A DNA stretch of 48,615 nt from CAZIMM01 sp964540415 (GCA_964540415.1 CAZIMM010000008.1:1-48615); one strand, 5' to 3'. Shown: positions 16,615 through 25,655, counted from the stretch's first letter. Made by a program: numbers and translations. The notes: generated from the letters alone by a model not told the origin.

Positions 16615-18828
16615 ATGCATTCGCTCACACGTCCGATGGCCGTCATCGGCCTGAGTTTTATTTGCACACTGTTGCTCATCGGCAATTCAGGGCGGTGGGC
16701 TGTGCTTTTTGCCGCAATTGCGGGTTCCGTCGGTTTTCTTTGTTTTATGCTGATACCGTTGCTGCGCTCACATCCGGTTTTTCCGTGTGCAAGCCTTGCG
16801 GTTGTTGCCGCCGCGATCTCGCTGTTTTCCGCGACGAGCTATGTCTTCGAGCCTGCTGTTGCTCTGTGCGGTAACGGCAGGCTCGTTTCAGCTGTGCTCA
16901 CCGAGGCGCCTCAACCCGTCGGCGACGGTTATGTCTGCATGCTCAAATGCAAAACTGTTGACGGCAAAGATTTCAACGGCAAAATGCGCATGAAAAGCTT
17001 TGAAATACCGGACGCCGAGCTGTATGATACCCTGTCCTTCACCGCAAATATTTATCCTCTGGGCGGCACGGATGCCGACAGCCTCAATTATTACCGTTCA
17101 ACAGGAGTGTTTATCGGCTCCTATCCGACGGATACGGTCCGGGTTATTCCGCGGAGCAGAATTTCACCGGGTTACATCATTGAATCGGTGCGCACCGAAG
17201 CATACAACCGTCTGCGGAATGTCCTCAAGCTCGACAGCGGCGCTTTTGCAGGCGCAATTTGTTTCGGCATTAAAAGCGGTTTTCCCGCTTCCGTGCGCCG
17301 TGACTTCAACGCAAGCGGCACAGGTCACCTGATTGCGGTTTCAGGAACACATATCGCAATTATCGGCTTTTTTGTGCTTGCTTTTCTGAAAGCACTGCGG
17401 CTTCCGAAAGTATGGGCATCATTGATGACTTTCGCGGCGGTCTGGTTCTATGTTCTGCTCACAGGCGCGGAAATACCGGCAGTGCGCTCCGGAATAATGA
17501 TGAGTGTTCTGCTGTTCGGTAATATCATACACCGCGAGCAGGATGCGCTGAACACGCTGGGCTTTTCGGCACTTCTCATCGCCGTTGCAAATCCGTTCGC
17601 CGTTTACAGCTGGTCTTTCCTGTTGAGCTTCAGCTCGATTCTGGGTCTGGCGGTGCTCCGCCCCGCGCTGTGTGCGCCCTGCTTCAGGCTCATTGCAAAA
17701 GTCCCCAATGTATTTCTGCAAAAGCCGCTGCGCTCGTTTTGCAGCTTGCTGTGTTCGTCGCTTGCTGTCAGTGCGGCAATGCTCCCGGCAGATATTCTGT
17801 TCATTGGCGCACATTCGCTTGTTTCTCCCCTTGCAAACCTTGCCGTTTTGTGGAGCGTTTCACCGATTATCATTCTNNNNNNNNNNNNNNNNNNAATACT
17901 GACTGCCGTTTTCTCAACCACGTTTTTCGGTTTGGCCGCCGGATTTCTCTGCGGACTGTTGTGCCGTTATCAGCTTTCAGTCGCAAAATTTTTTGCCGGA
18001 TTTGAGCTTGCTTATGTTGAAACCGGGCAAAAATATATGCAGCTCTGGTTCGGCTGCGCATTAATTCTGTGTGCGGCGGTCTTGCTGCTCAACATACGCA
18101 AAAAACTTGTTTTTCGTTTACTTACGCTTGTGCTTTGCTGCACTCTCGCCTGCGGTGTCGGCAGTTACATGCTGTTCAACCGCTCAACCGTGAAGCTTAC
18201 CGTGTGCGATGTCGGGAACGGCAGCGCCTTTGTTCTGACAAAGGGCAGGCAGGCTGCTGTGTTCGCCTGCGGCGGAGAGAAAGCCTCATACACCGTGCAG
18301 AAGGCACTTGACAATTGCTTTACCCTCCGGCTCAAACTGCTTGCCGTGCCCGACTTTGATTCAACAGAGTCCGCCGGAGCCGCAGGAGTTATGCTCTCGT
18401 ATCCGCCGGAAATTCTGCTCTCACCGAAGGTAAACTTTCTGAAAAACATCACCGACGGCAGCTGCGAAGCACTGTACCCTGAGAGATATACCGAAAAGCT
18501 CTGGGACGGAGTTCATATTGATTACAGCTGTGCGGACGGCTGCGAATTCGCGTATATAACCGCAAACAACTGCAAGATTTTGCTTCTGTTTACGCCGGCA
18601 ACAGACATTTCGCGTATGCCCGCGGAATATCTCACCGCTGATATTCTCGTCTGCCGTTCTCAGCCCCCTGCGAAGCTTTCGCCCGAAGGCTTCGGACTTG
18701 TCGCGGTGTCGGCAGCAAACGAAAACTGGCGCGCGTTTGCCGGAAGCAACAGCATTTTCACTGCCGGGAATGGTAACGTGTGCATCAGCATACCGGACAC
18801 AAAAACCTACAAAATCGAGAGGATGTGA
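16615..18828 (+). CDS. comEC: ComEC/Rec2 DNA-uptake channel with degenerate metallo-beta-lactamase domain (contains an N gap)
   Basis: About 737 residues including the gap. Order: N-terminal membrane helices, an OB-like outer domain (about 75-190), the Competence domain with GTGHLIAVSGTHIAIIGFF and many helices, then a C-terminal domain (from about residue 520) of the metallo-beta-lactamase type. ComEC forms the channel for single-stranded DNA in transformation. In the last domain the usual DVGQGD is DVGNGS, and the HPDxDH metal motif reads VPDFDS (in LAVPDFDSTESAG), so both key histidines are lost and nuclease activity is unlikely. The ATG directly follows the previous stop with no clear ribosome site. 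Eighteen Ns (17877-17894) hide about six residues; the frame continues across them. Confidence 0.88.
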   Translation: MHSLTRPMAVIGLSFICTLLLIGNSGRWAVLFAAIAGSVGFLCFMLIPLLRSHPVFPCASLAVVAAAISLFSATSYVFEPAVALCGNGRLVSAVLTEAPQPVGDGYVCMLKCKTVDGKDFNGKMRMKSFEIPDAELYDTLSFTANIYPLGGTDADSLNYYRSTGVFIGSYPTDTVRVIPRSRISPGYIIESVRTEAYNRLRNVLKLDSGAFAGAICFGIKSGFPASVRRDFNASGTGHLIAVSGTHIAIIGFFVLAFLKALRLPKVWASLMTFAAVWFYVLLTGAEIPAVRSGIMMSVLLFGNIIHREQDALNTLGFSALLIAVANPFAVYSWSFLLSFSSILGLAVLRPALCAPCFRLIAKVPNVFLQKPLRSFCSLLCSSLAVSAAMLPADILFIGAHSLVSPLANLAVLWSVSPIIIXXXXXXXILTAVFSTTFFGLAAGFLCGLLCRYQLSVAKFFAGFELAYVETGQKYMQLWFGCALILCAAVLLLNIRKKLVFRLLTLVLCCTLACGVGSYMLFNRSTVKLTVCDVGNGSAFVLTKGRQAAVFACGGEKASYTVQKALDNCFTLRLKLLAVPDFDSTESAGAAGVMLSYPPEILLSPKVNFLKNITDGSCEALYPERYTEKLWDGVHIDYSCADGCEFAYITANNCKILLLFTPATDISRMPAEYLTADILVCRSQPPAKLSPEGFGLVAVSAANENWRAFAGSNSIFTAGNGNVCISIPDTKTYKIERM
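17877..17894. other. Assembly gap (18 N) inside comEC
   Basis: An unresolved run in a membrane-helix region of comEC. The frame is the same on both sides, which is consistent with the stated length. Confidence 0.99.
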
Positions 18829-18833
18829 ACAGC

Positions 18834-19871
18834 TTGCCCGCCATTACGGAACAACAGCTTAAGCAACAATTGAAAAACGGAGTTTGCAGCCTTTATTTGC
18901 TGTTCGGTGAGGAAAGCTATCTGACAAGGCATTACACCTCCCTCCTCGTTGAAAAAAGCGTTGAGGGCGGCTTTGACAGCTTTTCTTTCCACGCCTTTGA
19001 CGGCAGAAGCTGTTCTGTTCAGGACATTGCGGATGCCGCCGAGTGCTTCCCTCTCATGGGCGGAAAAAGCTGCGTGCTTGTCACCGACCTTGCTCTTGAC
19101 ACCCTGCCGCAGGACTCGCTCAATGTGATTTTTGCCCTTGCGGACGATCCGCCCGAGCACTGTGTAACGGTGTTCTCAATTGAGAACCTTGAAGTTGACC
19201 TGAAGCGAAATGCAAAATGGCGCAAAATAATTGACCGTTTTTCAAAGAACGGACAGGTGCTCAATTTTGAGCGCCGAAGCAGAAAAGCGCTGTGCGATAT
19301 TCTTGTTAAGGGTGCTGCCCGGCGTGACTGTGTGCTTGACGCAAGGCTTGCGGACTATCTTATCGGTCTTGCCGGAGATGATATGAACTCCCTGCTGAAC
19401 GAGCTTGACAAGTTATGTGCCTTTACGGGCAGCGGTGACATCACGAAGGAAGCTGTTGACCTGATTTGCGTCAAATCGCTTGACGCTTCGGCGTTTGACC
19501 TTGCGCGCCAGCTCGTCTCCGGCTCATTTGAAAAAGCATATGCAACGCTCGACACACTGTTCCGCCTGCGCATTGAGCCGGTTATCATTCTCGGCGCGCT
19601 GATAAACATATATATTGATATGTATCGCGCAAAGGTTGCTCTCATCTCCGGTGCACACGCTGACGAAGCCGCAAAATTTTTTAACTACAAAAACAAGGAA
19701 TTCCGTCTGCGAAACGCCGCAAGGGACAGCTCCGACCTTTCCGTCAATGCTCTGCGTCTGTGTCTTGACGAGCTGGCAAAGGCGGACGAAACAATCAAGA
19801 GCTCCAATGTTGACCGTAGAATTGTCTTTGAGAAGCTGATGGTCAAGCTGGCTCTGCTTCGGAGTGCCTGA
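18834..19871 (+). CDS. holA: DNA polymerase III delta subunit
   Basis: A 345-residue protein that loads the sliding clamp as part of the clamp-loader complex. ITEQQLKQQLKNGVCSLYLLFGEESYL is a typical HolA start (shown only in part: the YLLFGEE strand replaces a Walker motif), followed by an AAA+-like fold and the C-terminal collar domain with DLARQLVSGSFEKAYATLD. The start is uncertain: TTG 18834 lies 11 bases after GAGAGG, whereas GTG 18825 lies only 2 bases from it and overlaps comEC; TTG is preferred. The comEC-holA pair is conserved in Firmicutes. It overlaps no gene, and rnmV begins 2 bases after its stop. Confidence 0.92.
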   Translation: MPAITEQQLKQQLKNGVCSLYLLFGEESYLTRHYTSLLVEKSVEGGFDSFSFHAFDGRSCSVQDIADAAECFPLMGGKSCVLVTDLALDTLPQDSLNVIFALADDPPEHCVTVFSIENLEVDLKRNAKWRKIIDRFSKNGQVLNFERRSRKALCDILVKGAARRDCVLDARLADYLIGLAGDDMNSLLNELDKLCAFTGSGDITKEAVDLICVKSLDASAFDLARQLVSGSFEKAYATLDTLFRLRIEPVIILGALINIYIDMYRAKVALISGAHADEAAKFFNYKNKEFRLRNAARDSSDLSVNALRLCLDELAKADETIKSSNVDRRIVFEKLMVKLALLRSA

Positions 19872-19872
19872 A

Positions 19873-20472
19873 ATGATAAAGATAGACCGTGCGATAATCG
19901 TCGAAGGAAAATACGACAAAATAAAGCTTGAGAGCCTTGTTGATGCCGTGATCATCACAACAGACGGCTTCTCGATATTCCGTGATTCCGAAAAGCAGCA
20001 GCTCATCCGTTCGCTCGCCGAGAAGAAGGGGCTGCTCATCCTCACGGATTCGGACTCCGCCGGTTTCATGATACGCGGCTTTCTCGGAGGCTGTGTGCCG
20101 CCGGAGAAAATAATCAACGCCTACATTCCGGATGTTTTCGGCAAGGAAAAGCGCAAACCCGAGCCGTCAAAGGAAGGCAAGCTCGGAGTTGAGGGAGTTG
20201 ACAGCGCTCTGATTGTTCAGGCACTTGAGCGCTGCGGAGTTGTCTGCGGAGAGTGCGACGCGCCCGCAAAAAAAATAACCGCCGCCGACCTTTATGAGGA
20301 CGGCCTGAGCGGCAGGGAAAACAGCAGAGAGCTTCGGGCGAAGGTGCTCAAAAATCTCGGGCTGCCCGAACGGCTTTCAACAAACGGCCTGATCAAAATT
20401 TTGAATTCGTTCATGAACTACGATGAGTATAAATCAGCCGTTGATGCGGCACGGAGGGAAAAATTATGCTGA
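19873..20472 (+). CDS. rnmV: Ribonuclease M5 (5S rRNA maturation)
   Basis: A 199-residue protein. The TOPRIM domain carries AIIVEGKYDKIKLE with the catalytic glutamate and LILTDSDSAGFMIR with the DxD pair. The C-terminal part matches the RNase M5 family (DUF4093-type region). RNase M5 trims 5S rRNA precursor together with L18 and is typical of low-GC Gram-positive bacteria. The ATG at 19873 follows GGAG by 8 bases; an upstream GTG at 19864 lies on that site. The gene overlaps ispF by 7 bases. Confidence 0.93.
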   Translation: MIKIDRAIIVEGKYDKIKLESLVDAVIITTDGFSIFRDSEKQQLIRSLAEKKGLLILTDSDSAGFMIRGFLGGCVPPEKIINAYIPDVFGKEKRKPEPSKEGKLGVEGVDSALIVQALERCGVVCGECDAPAKKITAADLYEDGLSGRENSRELRAKVLKNLGLPERLSTNGLIKILNSFMNYDEYKSAVDAARREKLC

Positions 20473-20942
20473 GAATCGGACACGGATATGACGTCCACCG
20501 GCTTGTGCCGGAGCGTGAGCTTGTGCTGGGCGGCGTTGCAATTCCGTTTGAAAAAGGGCTTCTCGGGCACTCCGACGCGGATGTGCTTGTTCACGCTGTT
20601 ATGGATTCCCTTCTGGGTGCAGCCGCAATGGGTGACATCGGAGGGATGTTTCCGGACAGCGACGAAAAATATGCCGGTGCTCGCAGCACCGCCCTGCTCT
20701 GCCTGGTTGCGGGCAGGCTGTCGTCGGAGGGATACGCCATCGTAAACCTCGATGCAACCGTTCTTGCTCAAGCGCCGAAGCTCCTGCCGTACATTGAGAC
20801 AATGCGGCAGAATATTGCGGCATGCTGCGGAATATCTCTTAACATGGTGAGCATCAAGGCAACTACTGAGGAGGGGCTGGGCTTCACCGGGAGCGGCGAA
20901 GGCATCGCCGCGCACTGTGTGTGTTTGATTGAAAAAGTCTGA
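20466..20942 (+). CDS. ispF: 2-C-methyl-D-erythritol 2,4-cyclodiphosphate synthase
   Basis: A 158-residue enzyme of the non-mevalonate isoprenoid pathway. Motifs are GHGYDVHRL (Asp9, His11), LGHSDADVLVHAVMDSLLGA with a zinc-ligand histidine, GDIGGMFPDSD and the C-terminal TTEEGLGFTGSGEGIAA. Length is normal. AGGGAAAAATT precedes the ATG, inside the end of rnmV. No ispD is in the window; it is often fused or adjacent in other bacteria. Confidence 0.97.
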   Translation: MLRIGHGYDVHRLVPERELVLGGVAIPFEKGLLGHSDADVLVHAVMDSLLGAAAMGDIGGMFPDSDEKYAGARSTALLCLVAGRLSSEGYAIVNLDATVLAQAPKLLPYIETMRQNIAACCGISLNMVSIKATTEEGLGFTGSGEGIAAHCVCLIEKV

Positions 20943-20956
20943 AAGGCGGCATCCGG

Positions 20957-21394
20957 ATGATAATTCGTGAGGCGGAATACCCTGATTTGCGCGGATTGCT
21001 GGAGCTTTACACGCATCTGCATGAAAAGTCCGTGCCTGACATTGACTCGAAAGTGCTCGCGCTCTGGGATAAAATTCTCTCGGACAAGAATCAGCACATC
21101 ATTGTCGCTGTGGAGGACGGCATTATTGCTTCGTCCTGCACCGTTGTTATTGTGCCGAATCTCACCCGTTCTCTGCGTCCGTGGGCAACCGTCGAAAACG
21201 TGGTCACGCATGCGGATTACCGCTGCCGCGGCTTTGCGGCCGCCTGCCTCGACTTTGCCCGTGAGATTGCAAAAAATGAGAATTGCTACCGTATTATGCT
21301 TGCAACCGGCTCAAAGGATGAGCATGTTCTGAATTTTTACCGCCGTGCAGGCTACAACAGCGATGATAAAACCGCATTCATTCAATGGCTGTAG
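20957..21394 (+). CDS. GNAT family N-acetyltransferase
   Basis: A 145-residue protein with GNAT motif A in VENVVTHADYRCRGFAAACL (the RxxGxA acetyl-CoA loop) and a C-terminal FYRRAGYNSDDKTAFIQWL, the usual motif B region. AAAGGCGG precedes the ATG, 14 bases after ispF, so it is probably the last gene of the operon. The acceptor substrate is unknown. Confidence 0.88.
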   Translation: MIIREAEYPDLRGLLELYTHLHEKSVPDIDSKVLALWDKILSDKNQHIIVAVEDGIIASSCTVVIVPNLTRSLRPWATVENVVTHADYRCRGFAAACLDFAREIAKNENCYRIMLATGSKDEHVLNFYRRAGYNSDDKTAFIQWL

Positions 21395-21418
21395 TTACGT
21401 AAAAAAGCGAAAAAGGGA

Positions 21419-21446
21419 TTGACAAAACTCGATTTTATGGTATAAT
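21419..21446 (+). promoter_or_regulatory. Consensus promoter for tRNA-Gly
   Basis: Perfect TTGACA (21419-21424) and TATAAT (21441-21446) with a 16-base spacer, ending 11 bases before the mature tRNA 5' end. Confidence 0.9.
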
Positions 21447-21457
21447 ATCACCGTTGT

Positions 21458-21533
21458 GCGGATGTAGCTCATCTGGTAGAGCGCCACCTTGCCAAGGTGG
21501 AGGTAGCGAGTTCGAGCCTCGTCATCCGCTCCA
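21458..21533 (+). tRNA. tRNA-Gly (anticodon GCC)
   Basis: A full cloverleaf: acceptor GCGGATG (21458-21464) with CATCCGC (21523-21529), D arm GTAGCTCATCTGGTAGAGC, anticodon stem CCACC/GGTGG around loop TTGCCAA with GCC at 21491-21493, T loop GTTCGAGCC, discriminator T and an encoded CCA (21531-21533). It is a monocistronic unit with its own promoter and terminator. Confidence 0.98.
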
Positions 21534-21538
21534 AAAAA

Positions 21539-21562
21539 AAGCAGCCTTGGGCTGCTTTTTTC
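21539..21562 (+). terminator. Intrinsic terminator of tRNA-Gly
   Basis: GCAGCC-TTG-GGCTGC (21541-21555) extended by A/T pairs and followed by a run of seven T. Confidence 0.9.
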
Positions 21563-21589
21563 TATGATGTGAGCCGTAGGGACGAATTG

Positions 21590-21622
21590 AAAAAGTGCCC
21601 GACGTTTTGAAACGTCGGGCAC
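21590..21622 (-). terminator. Terminator of the SDR-GH4 operon
   Basis: A perfect 12-bp stem (21595-21606 with 21611-21622) and 4-base loop; on the minus strand it is followed by TTTTT (21594-21590). It lies 13 bases after the GH4 stop. Confidence 0.85.
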
Positions 21623-21635
21623 ACTATCTTTTTTA

Positions 21636-22958
21636 TCAGTTATACTTCGGAAGCCAGTCTCCGTGAGCTTCAATCAGGTCGTCGCACATCTTCACGATGT
21701 CATCAATCGAAAGCTCGCTCGAGCAGTGCGGGTCAAGCATTGCTGCCTGATAGATATGCTCCTTCTTGCGGGTCACAGCAGCTTCAATTGTGAGCAGCTG
21801 AACGTTGATGTTCGTCATGTTCATTGCGGCAAGCTGGACGGGAAGCGGACCGCTGTAGCACGGCTGGACACCGTAACGGTTGACAAGGCAGGCAACCTCA
21901 ACACATGCCTCTGCCGGGAGGTTCGGGATAAGCCCGTTGTTAAGCACGTTTCCGCCGATTTTGTAGGGCACGTCTGTGACGATTGCTTCCATGATGCAGG
22001 AGGCATATTCTCTTGACCTTGTGTGCGAAACCTCGTCGTGAAGATACTTTTCCTTGTCGCTGTTCCAGCGCGCAATCTGATTTATGCAGCGGCGCGGATA
22101 TTCATCAAGCGGAATATTGTAGCGCTCGATAAGCTCGGGATACTTTGACTTGATGAACAGGTTGTTGTATTCCGAATTGTGCTCACTGGACTCCGTGCAG
22201 TAATATCCGAGACGGCGGATATATTCATATCTGACAAGGTCGTTCATGTTGCCTTCAAACTCGCCGTTGAGTGTTGCAATTGCTCTTTTGCGAATTTCGG
22301 GATAGAGATCCGTGCCGTCGGCATCACAGATTTCAAGCAGCCAGCCCATGTGGTTGATGCCGGAAATCTTCTCTTTGATGGGCTCTTTGTATTCGATTTT
22401 GAGTGAATCGAGCAGACCCCTTGAGCAAACCTGAACGCTGTGGCACAAGCCGACTGTTTTGATGCCTGTGTACCTCTGCATATATCCGGAAAGCATAGCC
22501 ATAGGATTTGTGTAGTTGAGGAAAAGAGCGTCCGGGCAGACCTTTTCCATGTCCCTTGCAAAGTCGGCAAGGATGGGAATTGTGCGCAGGGAACGGAAGA
22601 TGCCGCCGATGCCCATTGTGTCCGCGATTGTCTGACGCAGGCCGTACTTCTTCGGCACCTCAAAATCAGTTATCGTGCAGGGGTCATAACCGCCGACCTG
22701 GATGGCGTTGACAACAAACGTCGCGCCCCTGAGTGCTTCCTGACGGTTTTCAACGCCGAGATATTTGCTGATTTTTGCCTTGCCGCCGTTGACGTTGCGG
22801 TTGATGGCGGTAATCATTATGTATGATTCTTCAAGCCTTGTCGAGTCGATGTCATACAGTGCAATCTCGCTTTCACAAAGAGCCGGAGCACACATAACGT
22901 CGCCCAAAACATTTTTTGCAAAAACAGTGCTGCCAGCACCCATAAATGTTATTTTCAT
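21636..22958 (-). CDS. GH4 family glycosidase, alpha-galactosidase (MelA)-like
   Basis: A 440-residue NAD- and manganese-dependent glycosidase. The Rossmann start is MKITFMGAGSTVF; NYTNPMAML and RRLGYY are conserved. Metal ligands are Cys172 in LCHSV and His203 in INHMGW. The CHSV tetrapeptide is the one found in MelA-type alpha-galactosidases; other GH4 specificities carry other tetrapeptides. GH4 enzymes oxidise C3 of the sugar, eliminate the aglycone and reduce again, and are cytoplasmic. AAGGAAG precedes the ATG, 21 bases after the SDR gene. No transporter gene is linked. Family certain, substrate probable. Confidence 0.9.
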   Translation of the reverse strand: MKITFMGAGSTVFAKNVLGDVMCAPALCESEIALYDIDSTRLEESYIMITAINRNVNGGKAKISKYLGVENRQEALRGATFVVNAIQVGGYDPCTITDFEVPKKYGLRQTIADTMGIGGIFRSLRTIPILADFARDMEKVCPDALFLNYTNPMAMLSGYMQRYTGIKTVGLCHSVQVCSRGLLDSLKIEYKEPIKEKISGINHMGWLLEICDADGTDLYPEIRKRAIATLNGEFEGNMNDLVRYEYIRRLGYYCTESSEHNSEYNNLFIKSKYPELIERYNIPLDEYPRRCINQIARWNSDKEKYLHDEVSHTRSREYASCIMEAIVTDVPYKIGGNVLNNGLIPNLPAEACVEVACLVNRYGVQPCYSGPLPVQLAAMNMTNINVQLLTIEAAVTRKKEHIYQAAMLDPHCSSELSIDDIVKMCDDLIEAHGDWLPKYN

Positions 22959-22979
22959 CGCATGTTCTTCCTTACAATA

Positions 22980-24485
22980 TTATTTGAATTCAGGGAATCC
23001 CGCAAAAATTGATTCATCGTAGATGTTTTTCTCTTCCTTTGTGTGATTTGTATACCACACCTGTGCGAAGAACGGATTGATTGCCGCCTCGGTGTCATAA
23101 TCCCAGGGCCACGGAAGCTCCTGCGGGCACCAGTGGCCGCCCTTGAGAACCGTGTTCGGAGTCATTTCAAACTCGTTGCCTCTGGCTGAACGCCATTTGA
23201 GCGGCGTGAACAAATCGCCCTTGACCATTGTTTCGGACAGGCACTCGCCGCCTCTGAACGCCGCAGCTTTCTTCATGTCCTCAATGTCAAGCTCGCTCAC
23301 AGGCTTGCTCTCGTCATAGCCGTGGTCGAGAACAGTTGCCTTGGCAGGGTCGTCATTCGGTCTGTAGGTCTTGAAAGTGTCCCAGGTGCCGATGCTCTGC
23401 CAATCTTCAATCGAGCCGTAATATGCGGTGACGCGGTTCATGTCCTTTTTCTTTATCCAGTCCATTGTGCCGTAAACGTCGGTGTTTGCAATCTTTTCCA
23501 TAAGGAATTTTTTGACAAGGAAGGGAGGCGCAAGCTTTGAAAGCTTGTAGTATTTCGGCACTGTCTTTGAAAGATTGTCAAAATACTCTTTAACGGGAAT
23601 GTTGTGGCGGAAATGGAGATAGCTTTCGAGAACGTCCGAATCAAGATACCACTGGCCGTGGAAGTTCTTGAGAATGAACCAGTCCGCATTGAAAATCTTT
23701 TTCGGGTCGCCCATACCGATAGCCTTGAGAAGCAGGCACTCAAACTCATAGTTTGTCAGCCTGTATTCCGCACCGCTGCCGATGTTATAGAACCTTCTCC
23801 AGAATTCCTCTGGGACATCGTCGTTGCATATGTTTGCAAGAAGCAGACCTGAATCCTCAACCGTTGCCCACTCGAGAACACCGTTGATGACAACGTGGAA
23901 CATGATGGGGTCCATGTTTTTGAGGATTGCGGGATACAGTATGCCGGACTGGCGCAGTGAGACCCAATGCTTCAAGCCGGACTCTGCAAAGACCTCCTCA
24001 GCCTTGACCTTGCTGATTGCATAATGATCGTAAACGCTGATTTTGATGGGGTCGCCTGTCCTTGCCCAATGAATGGGGTCGTTTCTGTCTCCGGTTTCGG
24101 CAACTGTGCCTATGTAGACAACCCTGATATCGTCAGCATTCGGCTGAGCCTTGACAGCCTTAACAATATTCTGTGCAGCGGTGACATTTGTTTTGAGCGT
24201 CTTTTTCGGATAATAATCCGCAGCCGGTGAAACCATTCCGCCGACATGAAGAACATAGTCTGAGCCCTCGACGCATGTGAGAACATCCTCATAATTCGTC
24301 AAGTCGCCCCAGACAAGCCTGACACACGGGTCGTTTTCGTAGGGAGCGAACTTAGCCTTGTTTTTTTCACTGCCCCTGTTGAGAAGCACAAGGTTGAACT
24401 CGTCCTTTCGGGCATAAAGCTCCTTGAAGCCCTGATATCCCATATTGCCTGATGAACCTGTAAGGAACACTGTTTTTTTTGCCAT
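22980..24485 (-). CDS. Extended SDR (NAD-dependent epimerase/dehydratase-like) with long C-terminal extension
   Basis: A 501-residue protein. The N-terminal half is an extended short-chain dehydrogenase: TGSSGNMGYQG (10-20) for NAD(P), a GDLTN acidic loop, a Thr127 at the usual Ser/Thr position in YIGTVAETG, and YAISK with Tyr155 and Lys159. After about residue 340 there are some 160 residues rich in Trp, Tyr and charged residues (GGHWCPQELPWPWDYD, for example) that I do not recognise from standard epimerases. AAGGGTGG precedes the ATG. Being in one transcription unit with a GH4 enzyme suggests sugar metabolism. The reaction is unknown. Confidence 0.8.
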   Translation of the reverse strand: MAKKTVFLTGSSGNMGYQGFKELYARKDEFNLVLLNRGSEKNKAKFAPYENDPCVRLVWGDLTNYEDVLTCVEGSDYVLHVGGMVSPAADYYPKKTLKTNVTAAQNIVKAVKAQPNADDIRVVYIGTVAETGDRNDPIHWARTGDPIKISVYDHYAISKVKAEEVFAESGLKHWVSLRQSGILYPAILKNMDPIMFHVVINGVLEWATVEDSGLLLANICNDDVPEEFWRRFYNIGSGAEYRLTNYEFECLLLKAIGMGDPKKIFNADWFILKNFHGQWYLDSDVLESYLHFRHNIPVKEYFDNLSKTVPKYYKLSKLAPPFLVKKFLMEKIANTDVYGTMDWIKKKDMNRVTAYYGSIEDWQSIGTWDTFKTYRPNDDPAKATVLDHGYDESKPVSELDIEDMKKAAAFRGGECLSETMVKGDLFTPLKWRSARGNEFEMTPNTVLKGGHWCPQELPWPWDYDTEAAINPFFAQVWYTNHTKEEKNIYDESIFAGFPEFK

Positions 24486-24531
24486 TTGAGCGCCACCCTT
24501 CGCATAAATTAATACAATGGTAGTCTAACAT

Positions 24532-24569
24532 AAAATCTGCCGCTTTTCAACCAAAAAGCGGCAGATTTT
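24532..24569. terminator. Terminator of the ilv-leu operon
   Basis: A perfect 16-bp stem (24532-24547 with 24554-24569), 6-base loop, with A and T runs at the ends so that it can work on either strand. It lies 18 bases downstream of the ilvE stop on the minus strand and separates the operon from the SDR gene. Confidence 0.88.
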
Positions 24570-24587
24570 TGAAATGATTGACAATTT

Positions 24588-25655
24588 TTATTTGACGGGA
24601 ACAACCCAGTTGAAAGTGTCCGGGAGGATGCCGTTCTGGATGCCGACAATGTTATCATAAAGCTCTTTTGCAACGGGGCCGATATCGCCGTTGTTGATGA
24701 CGATATGCTCATCTCCGACAATCAGCTCGCCGATCGGGGAAATAACTGCCGCCGTGCCTGTGCCGAACGCCTCGTCGAGCTTGCCGTTCTTTGCGGCTTC
24801 AACAACTTCCTCAAGTGAAAGCTTGCGCTCGCTGACCTTGTAGCCCTTGCTGCGGAGATATTCGAGGCAGGACATTCTGGTGATGCCGCCGAGGATGCTG
24901 CCCTCAAGCGCGGGGGTGACAACTTCACCGTCAATCTTGAAGAACACGTTCATCGTTCCGACTTCCTCGATATACCTGCGCTCCACACCGTCAAGCCAGA
25001 GGACCTGTGCATAGCCCATTGAGTTTGCCTTTTCCTGACCCTTGAGAGACGCAGCGTAGTTTCCGCCGGTTTTTGTGAAGCCCATGCCGCCCTTGACTGC
25101 TCTGACATATTCCTGCTCAACAAAGATTTTGACGGGATTGATACCCTCTGCATAGTATGAGCCGACGGGAGACATGATGATGATGAACATCAGATGATGA
25201 CCGGGATGAACTCCGAGCTTCGGGTCAACGGCAATGATGAACGGGCGGATATACAGCGAGGTGTTTTCACCCTCGGGAATCCAGTCCTCATCGAGTGCAA
25301 CGAGCTTTTTGACTGCCTCAACGCAGAAATCCACATCGAGAGCGGGGATGCAAAGACGCTCGTTGGAAACATTCAGACGTTCGAAATTCTTGCGCGGCCT
25401 GAAAAGAACGGGCTTGCCGTCGGGGGTGTGATAGGCCTTCATGCCCTCGAAAACTTCCTGACCGTAATGCAGGCACATGGCGGCGGGAGAAAGGCTGAGG
25501 TCACCGTAAGGAACGATTCTCGGATCAACCCAGCCCTCACCGGCATAATAGTCCATAAGGAACATATGATCCGTGAAATACTGACCGAAACCGAGACTCT
25601 CAACCGCGGGCTTCGGCTTTTTGATGGCGATTGGCGTTACTCTGATTTCCTGCAT
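24588..25655 (-). CDS. ilvE: Branched-chain amino acid aminotransferase
   Basis: A 355-residue fold-type IV PLP enzyme. It transfers the amino group in the last step of Val, Leu and Ile synthesis. Motifs are LHYGQEVFEGMKAY, a GFTKTGGNYAASLKG segment with the PLP lysine Lys195, and EEVGTMNVFFKIDG. The length fits the ~355-residue branched-chain group rather than the shorter D-amino acid type. It is the last gene of the operon, 29 bases after leuB, with AAAGGAAG before the ATG. Confidence 0.96.
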   Translation of the reverse strand: MQEIRVTPIAIKKPKPAVESLGFGQYFTDHMFLMDYYAGEGWVDPRIVPYGDLSLSPAAMCLHYGQEVFEGMKAYHTPDGKPVLFRPRKNFERLNVSNERLCIPALDVDFCVEAVKKLVALDEDWIPEGENTSLYIRPFIIAVDPKLGVHPGHHLMFIIIMSPVGSYYAEGINPVKIFVEQEYVRAVKGGMGFTKTGGNYAASLKGQEKANSMGYAQVLWLDGVERRYIEEVGTMNVFFKIDGEVVTPALEGSILGGITRMSCLEYLRSKGYKVSERKLSLEEVVEAAKNGKLDEAFGTGTAAVISPIGELIVGDEHIVINNGDIGPVAKELYDNIVGIQNGILPDTFNWVVPVK

